This document shows, piece by piece, positions 60,413 to 64,000 of a stretch of 64,000 nt of DNA; positions within the stretch are counted from its first letter, which is position 1, and each line of letters begins with the position of its first letter. A program made the translations under genes and the position numbers. The notes below the pieces were generated by a model that was not told the DNA's origin, ran no database searches, and saw only the letters and a list, made by a program, of their open reading frames with translations. Origin of the DNA: Methylorubrum thiocyanatum (GTDB lineage Bacteria; Pseudomonadota; Alphaproteobacteria; Rhizobiales; Beijerinckiaceae); contig JACJIB010000005.1 of assembly GCA_014138645.1 (NCBI GenBank), positions 419,975 to 483,974 of the forward strand, given 5' to 3'.

Positions 60413-60907
60413 ATGCGACCGCTTCGCGCGATCCTGACTTTGTCGGCCTGGGCGCTCGCCGCACCCGCCCTCGCGCAGGAAGCCGATCAGGCCGCTCTGT
60501 CGGCGAAGGACAGGGCGACGATCGAGACCTGTCTGGCGGGTCAGCAGACGCTCCACAACCGGCGGGCCTGCATCGGCCGGGTGTCGGGCCCCTGCCGGGA
60601 TACCCCCGACGGCTCCAGCACGATGGGCATGATGGCCTGTTTCGATCGTGAGAACACGGCCTGGGACACGCTTTTGAACCGCACCTATCGCGAGGCGATG
60701 GCGGCCTTCGACGAGGGCGGCAAGGCCTACCTCAAGGGCGTCCAGCAGACATGGCTGAAGTTTCGCGCCCAGGCCTGTGAATGGCCGGGCCGGGTCTATC
60801 CGGGCGGCACAATCGGCGGTCCGCTCTCAGGGGAATGCTCGATGGAGCAGACGGCCCTGCGAGCCCTCGATCTGATGGAGATCCGGGACGCGCTCGAGCC
60901 GCGGTAA
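60413..60907 (+). CDS. LprI-family (DUF1311) periplasmic protein
   Basis: 164 residues from the ATG at 60413, with a signal peptide (LRAILTLSAWALAAPALAQE). The mature part has cysteines in IETCLAGQQTLHNRRACIGR and CRDTPDG, then the LprI signature: CFDRENTAWDTLLNRTYREA, LKGVQQTWLKFRAQACEWPG and CSMEQTALRALDLMEIRDAL. Mycobacterial LprI inhibits lysozyme, which suggests but does not prove that role here. It is convergent with the M23 peptidase gene, 30 bases away. Confidence 0.85.
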   Translation: MRPLRAILTLSAWALAAPALAQEADQAALSAKDRATIETCLAGQQTLHNRRACIGRVSGPCRDTPDGSSTMGMMACFDRENTAWDTLLNRTYREAMAAFDEGGKAYLKGVQQTWLKFRAQACEWPGRVYPGGTIGGPLSGECSMEQTALRALDLMEIRDALEPR

Positions 60908-60909
60908 GG

Positions 60910-60930
60910 GCGGCAGCGCTCGGCTGCCGC
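60910..60930. terminator. Hairpin between two convergent genes
   Basis: GCGGCAGC (60910-60917) pairs with GCTGCCGC (60923-60930) around GCTCG. It fills most of the 30-base gap between the LprI-type gene and the peptidase gene and can serve both. No T-run. Confidence 0.55.
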
Positions 60931-60937
60931 AGCCCTC

Positions 60938-63037
60938 TCAGCGCATCGCGTCACGCTGCGCCATCGCCGTGGCGGTCTTCGATTTCTGCATCGTTGCCTC
61001 GGTCTGGTCGCGCTGGCGCTTGAACTCCGCGAGCAGGCGCCCGTCGAGTTCGCGCCCGCGCGGCACGCGGATCTTCATCGGATCGACGAAATGGCCGTTG
61101 ATGATCACCTCGTAGTGCAGGTGCGCGCCGGTGGAGAGGCCGGTCGAGCCGACATAGCCGATCACCTGCCCCTGCCGGACACGGGTGCCGGCGCTGATCC
61201 CGCGGGCGAAGCGGGACATGTGGTTGTAGGTCGTGACGTAGCCGTTGATGTGCTGCACCTCGACCCGGCGGCCGTAGCCCGAATCCCATTCGGCCTTGAT
61301 GACCGTGCCGTTGCCGGCGGCGACGATCGGCGTGCCGATCGGGTTGGCCCAGTCGACGCCGGTATGCAGCTTGGCATAGCCGAGGATCGGGTGGCGCCGG
61401 TAGCCGAAGCCCGAGCGCATGATGCCGTCGGCGATGGGCTTGCGGATCAGGAACTTCTTGAGCGAGCGGCCCTGCTCGTCGAGATAGTCGATCGAGCCGT
61501 CGTCGGGGGACTGGAAGCGGTAGACCTTGCGCGACTCGCCCCCGAGATTGAGCGCGGCGTAGAGCAGTTCCGGCCGATCGGAGGCGCCGGGTCCGGCCTC
61601 CTCGTCGTAGGTGTAGAACAGGTCGATGCCATCGCCCGACGAGATGCGGCGCTGGAAGTCGATGTCGTAGCTGAAGATCCGGACGATGTCCTCGATCGTT
61701 GCCCTCGGCACGTCGTGGCGCGCGCCGGTCTCGTAGAGGCTCTGATAGAGCCTCGGACCGCTGCCCTCGTCCTCCTCATCGTCGTCCGGCGCCTCGGTCT
61801 GCGCCTGTTCCCGGGTCCGGCCCCGCGACTCGTCCACGGGTGGGGCGACCGGCACGAAGGCGCCGTGATCGTTGATCGCCGCGATCGCCTGGACGCCGCT
61901 CTCGCCGAACAGAACCACCCGCGTCACCTGCCGCCCGTCGCCGGGCTTCGGGCCGGGCGCGACCTGGACGCGGAACTGCTGACCCTCCGACAGGGCCGTG
62001 ACCTTGGCTCGGCCGCCGAGCGCCGTCACGATGCCGGCGATCGCCGGATCGGACGCGAGCCCCGTCGCCTTGAGCGCGCCGTCGAGGGTCTCGCCGCGCT
62101 TGAGCGCGAGGTCGCGTTCCTCGACGAGGGGCGCTTCGCCGGGGCGCAACTCCACCTTGGCGAGTTTCGTCACGTTCTCGGGGACGACGAGCACCTCGAT
62201 CGACTTGAACGGGCTGTTGTCCTCGCCGAGCTTGCCTTTGCCGTTTCCCTGGGCGCTGCCGTCGCCGAAGCCGGTGAAGGCCGAGCCCTGCTGCAGGGTG
62301 CGCGAGAGCAGGATCTGCGGCGCCAGCGGCAGCGCGGTGCGGCGTCCGGCCTCGGCTGCGAGACGGCGCTCCTCCTCGATCTGCGCGGTCACGTCCTCGT
62401 CCGAGAGCGCGGGCGCGCCGGGATCGACGGCGATCTCGGCAAGGTCGCGCTTGACCACCGTCACCTCGGCCCCCGGCGCGTCCGCCGCTCCGGGATCGGG
62501 GGCGCGCTCCTGCGGCTCGTCGGAGACGAACTTCATCGGATCGAAGCGCGGGATGTCGCTGGCGAACACGCCGGTCGTCATCGAAAGGTTGGACGAGATC
62601 CGGACGAAAGGCCGGACCTTGATGATCTCCCGGTCGCCGAGCCGCACCGTCACCGGGGTGCGGAAGCTCTGCTTGGCCGAGGCGATCATGAGGTTGCGCA
62701 CCAGACGATCGCCCTTTTGTGCGGAGGCGATGCCGGGCTCCTCGACGGCCGGAAGCTGCGTCTGCGGGCGCGGGCCGAGATTGGGGCGGTCCGACACGGC
62801 GGCGAGCGACCCCTCGCCCTGGAGCGAGACATGGATCGCCGCGCCCATCAGGAGGACGCCGGTGATGCCGGTCAGCGCGCTCGCGCAGAGCCAGCGCAGA
62901 TTGACGTCGCGGCGGTCGATCTGGCGGGCATCCGCGCCCAGGAGGTTGAGCGGCGGCTCCACGCCCCGCGGGAATGTCGGCGGGCGCTGCTGCGCCGTCG
63001 CGGCCGTTCCCCCGATCTTCAGTCGCTCGCGCGTCAC
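60938..63037 (-). CDS. M23-family peptidoglycan endopeptidase, large
   Basis: 699 residues from the GTG at 63037, with an AGAGGAAG site before it; the frame extends farther without conserved content. One membrane helix near residue 55 (ASALTGITGVLLMGAAIHVS) anchors it, the long middle part is low-complexity and acidic in places, and there is a LysM/OapA-like segment near residue 360. The C-terminal LytM domain is complete: GFGYRRHPILGYAKLHTGVD (zinc His and Asp) near residue 553 and STGAHLHYEVIINGHFVDPM with the catalytic HLH. It cuts peptide crosslinks in cell growth or division. Position just before the rRNA operon is incidental. Confidence 0.92.
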   Translation of the reverse strand: MTRERLKIGGTAATAQQRPPTFPRGVEPPLNLLGADARQIDRRDVNLRWLCASALTGITGVLLMGAAIHVSLQGEGSLAAVSDRPNLGPRPQTQLPAVEEPGIASAQKGDRLVRNLMIASAKQSFRTPVTVRLGDREIIKVRPFVRISSNLSMTTGVFASDIPRFDPMKFVSDEPQERAPDPGAADAPGAEVTVVKRDLAEIAVDPGAPALSDEDVTAQIEEERRLAAEAGRRTALPLAPQILLSRTLQQGSAFTGFGDGSAQGNGKGKLGEDNSPFKSIEVLVVPENVTKLAKVELRPGEAPLVEERDLALKRGETLDGALKATGLASDPAIAGIVTALGGRAKVTALSEGQQFRVQVAPGPKPGDGRQVTRVVLFGESGVQAIAAINDHGAFVPVAPPVDESRGRTREQAQTEAPDDDEEDEGSGPRLYQSLYETGARHDVPRATIEDIVRIFSYDIDFQRRISSGDGIDLFYTYDEEAGPGASDRPELLYAALNLGGESRKVYRFQSPDDGSIDYLDEQGRSLKKFLIRKPIADGIMRSGFGYRRHPILGYAKLHTGVDWANPIGTPIVAAGNGTVIKAEWDSGYGRRVEVQHINGYVTTYNHMSRFARGISAGTRVRQGQVIGYVGSTGLSTGAHLHYEVIINGHFVDPMKIRVPRGRELDGRLLAEFKRQRDQTEATMQKSKTATAMAQRDAMR

Positions 63038-63474
63038 GGACTTCCTCTGCGTCGGCGCTTCGGACCGGATTTCGCCGCTCCGTCCTACCAGACTCGCGCA
63101 TCGCGAGCGACACGGGACTTCGAAGCACGAAGGGCGGCCAACTGCACCGATGTCCGAGCCCAGCATGTCCAGATTGAGGCGATGCAGGGCCCGCCGCCGG
63201 TGCGCCCGCGGCGGGGCTGTCGCACGGCCGTGATCTTGGCATGATCGGATGCGGAACTTTTTTCGCGATGGCCGTTGACGCCGGACCGGCAACCCCATAA
63301 ATGCTGCCTCACCGACGGGGCGCCGCGGTCCACCACTGGGTGGCCGAGAGCTTCGACGGTCTTCGGGATTGTCGGTGGAGCGGAGCTGATCCGGGTGACT
63401 GGATCGGGCGATCGCTGTCCTTCTCGTCTCGGGGTGTTGGTCGTCTCCGGCGCTGTGGCGCTTTCGCGGGGCGG
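63038..63474. other. Gene-free stretch before the rRNA promoter
   Basis: 437 bases. Open frames crossing it are not protein-like. The left part contains the promoter of the M23 peptidase gene on the minus strand, and the right part precedes the rRNA promoter. A T-rich GGAACTTTTTTCGCG patch at about 63251-63265 may mark an upstream element. No RNA gene seen. Confidence 0.5.
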
Positions 63475-63502
63475 TTGACAGGACGGTTCGCCGGCTCTAG
63501 AT
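63475..63502 (+). promoter_or_regulatory. rRNA operon promoter
   Basis: A consensus -35 TTGACA (63475-63480) and CTAGAT (63497-63502) separated by 16 bases, about 325 bases before 16S rRNA. The -10 is close to forms seen in alphaproteobacterial rRNA promoters. The spacing of 16 is normal to slightly short. Confidence 0.7.
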
Positions 63503-63632
63503 GCCGCGGACCGCTGGCGGCGGACTTCGATCCGGCCGCGGACTTCATCGCTGAGGGTGGGCTGTGTGGGCCGGGCAACCGGGCTGTCGGCGCGTCTTCG
63601 GTGGAGGGTTTGACTCCTCGGGGTCGGCTCGC

Positions 63633-63645
63633 TGCTCTTTGACAA
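63633..63645 (+). promoter_or_regulatory. rRNA antitermination boxA
   Basis: TGCTCTTTGACAA differs from the E. coli boxA core TGCTCTTTAACAA by one base. It is 180 bases upstream of 16S rRNA in the leader, where NusB/NusE bind for antitermination. Confidence 0.8.
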
Positions 63646-63694
63646 GTGAATCATCGAGAAAGAGAAACGTGGGCGGCTTGTTCATGTCCTTGCG

Positions 63695-63712
63695 GGTTCG
63701 AGCAATCGAACC
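63695..63712 (+). other. Leader hairpin with GCAA tetraloop
   Basis: GGTTCGA (63695-63701) pairs with TCGAACC (63706-63712) around a GCAA loop, a GNRA-type tetraloop. It lies between boxA and 16S rRNA in the leader transcript and may be part of a processing or folding structure. Confidence 0.5.
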
Positions 63713-63824
63713 GTGAGAGATGAAGCTGACCTTCGTTTCGGAAAGCTCACCGACCTGGAGCGGAAACGCTTGGGGTTGGGTGTGAGCACTCCGTTTATGT
63801 TGTGATCAGCTGAGATCAACTCTT

Positions 63825-64000
63825 CAACTTGAGAGTTTGATCCTGGCTCAGAGCGAACGCTGGCGGCAGGCTTAACACATGCAAGTCGAACGGGCACCTT
63901 CGGGTGTCAGTGGCAGACGGGTGAGTAACACGTGGGAACGTGCCCTTCGGTTCGGAATAACTCAGGGAAACTTGAGCTAATACCGGATACGCCCTTATGG
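63825..64000 (+). rRNA. rrs: 16S ribosomal RNA, first 176 bases (3' part outside window)
   Basis: Starts at 63825 by alignment with E. coli position 1. Universal GAGAGTTTGATCCTGGCTCAG region (63831-63851), AACGCTGGCGGCAGGC and ACACATGCAAGTCGAACGGG follow, and the V1 loop is short (CACCTTCGGGTGTCA). ACGGGTGAGTAACACGTGGG and TAATACCGGATACGCC agree with 16S of Methylobacterium. The gene continues past the right edge. Confidence 0.97.

Noticed and set aside
61091-63244. 717-codon plus-strand frame opposite the M23 peptidase
   Set aside because: It is the antisense of a well-supported gene and has no domain pattern; composition is biased in the way expected for reverse frames.
63301-63642. 113-codon frame in the rRNA upstream region
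   Set aside because: It overlaps the rRNA promoter and boxA, and the content is not protein-like.

Overview
The window looks like the chromosome of a Methylobacterium/Methylorubrum-type alphaproteobacterium (order Hyphomicrobiales/Rhizobiales). The reasons are high GC, the order nuo - birA - rnj - mce - DUF1467 - proS - lolC - lolD - dnaE, NuoE with the C-terminal extension usual in this order, a BcsS-type and a DUF2256 protein, GTTC-N7-GTTC LexA-type sites, RIME-like palindromes, and a 16S rRNA 5' end of Methylobacterium type. This placement rests on recognising families by eye; no search was run.

Layout. 1-11728: the 3' end of the NADH dehydrogenase I operon (partial nuoE, then nuoF to nuoN), one RIME-like palindromic element lying between nuoI and nuoJ. 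11735-19062: birA, ribonuclease J, methylmalonyl-CoA epimerase, a DUF1467 membrane protein, proS, lolC and lolD. 19081-19754: a HigBA-type toxin-antitoxin pair with a palindromic operator. 19830-23707: a LexA-type box, a 34-residue membrane peptide and dnaE. 23948-29739: lytic transglycosylase, ChaC-like cyclotransferase, a lipoprotein, recO, parC (LexA-type box upstream) and a long infA. 30075-36023: an orphan amino-acid-type binding protein, a four-gene molybdenum-cofactor/XdhC-like maturation cluster, a DUF2256/formyltransferase pair and an atypical SDR. 36030-40466: BcsS-type protein, ExoD, and a zinc uptake/Zur locus running divergently. 40488-45065: polyprenyl-phosphate glycosyl transferase, Fsr-type MFS pump, heme-monooxygenase-like protein, a gene-poor AT-richer patch and an XRE regulator. 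45196-50211: cobalamin genes cobB, cobM, cobE and cobL, a diguanylate cyclase lying among them. 50420-55942: OxlT-type transporter, SAM methyltransferase, dihydroxyacetone kinase and gamma-glutamyltransferase. 56225-63037: a hypothetical protein, htpG, two small hypotheticals, gluQ, an LprI-type protein and a large M23 peptidase. 63475-64000: an rRNA operon promoter, leader and the first 176 bases of 16S rRNA.

Most of the window is housekeeping. The most interesting signal is the LexA-type box 32 bases before a 34-codon single-membrane-span reading frame just upstream of dnaE. The arrangement resembles the SOS-induced micropeptide division inhibitor SidA of Caulobacter, and I propose it as a candidate checkpoint peptide. 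Other points of interest are a palindromic repeat carried in frame inside birA, a LexA-type box before parC, a 43-residue membrane peptide coupled to the zinc ABC ATPase, and the uncharacterised DUF2256/formyltransferase pair.
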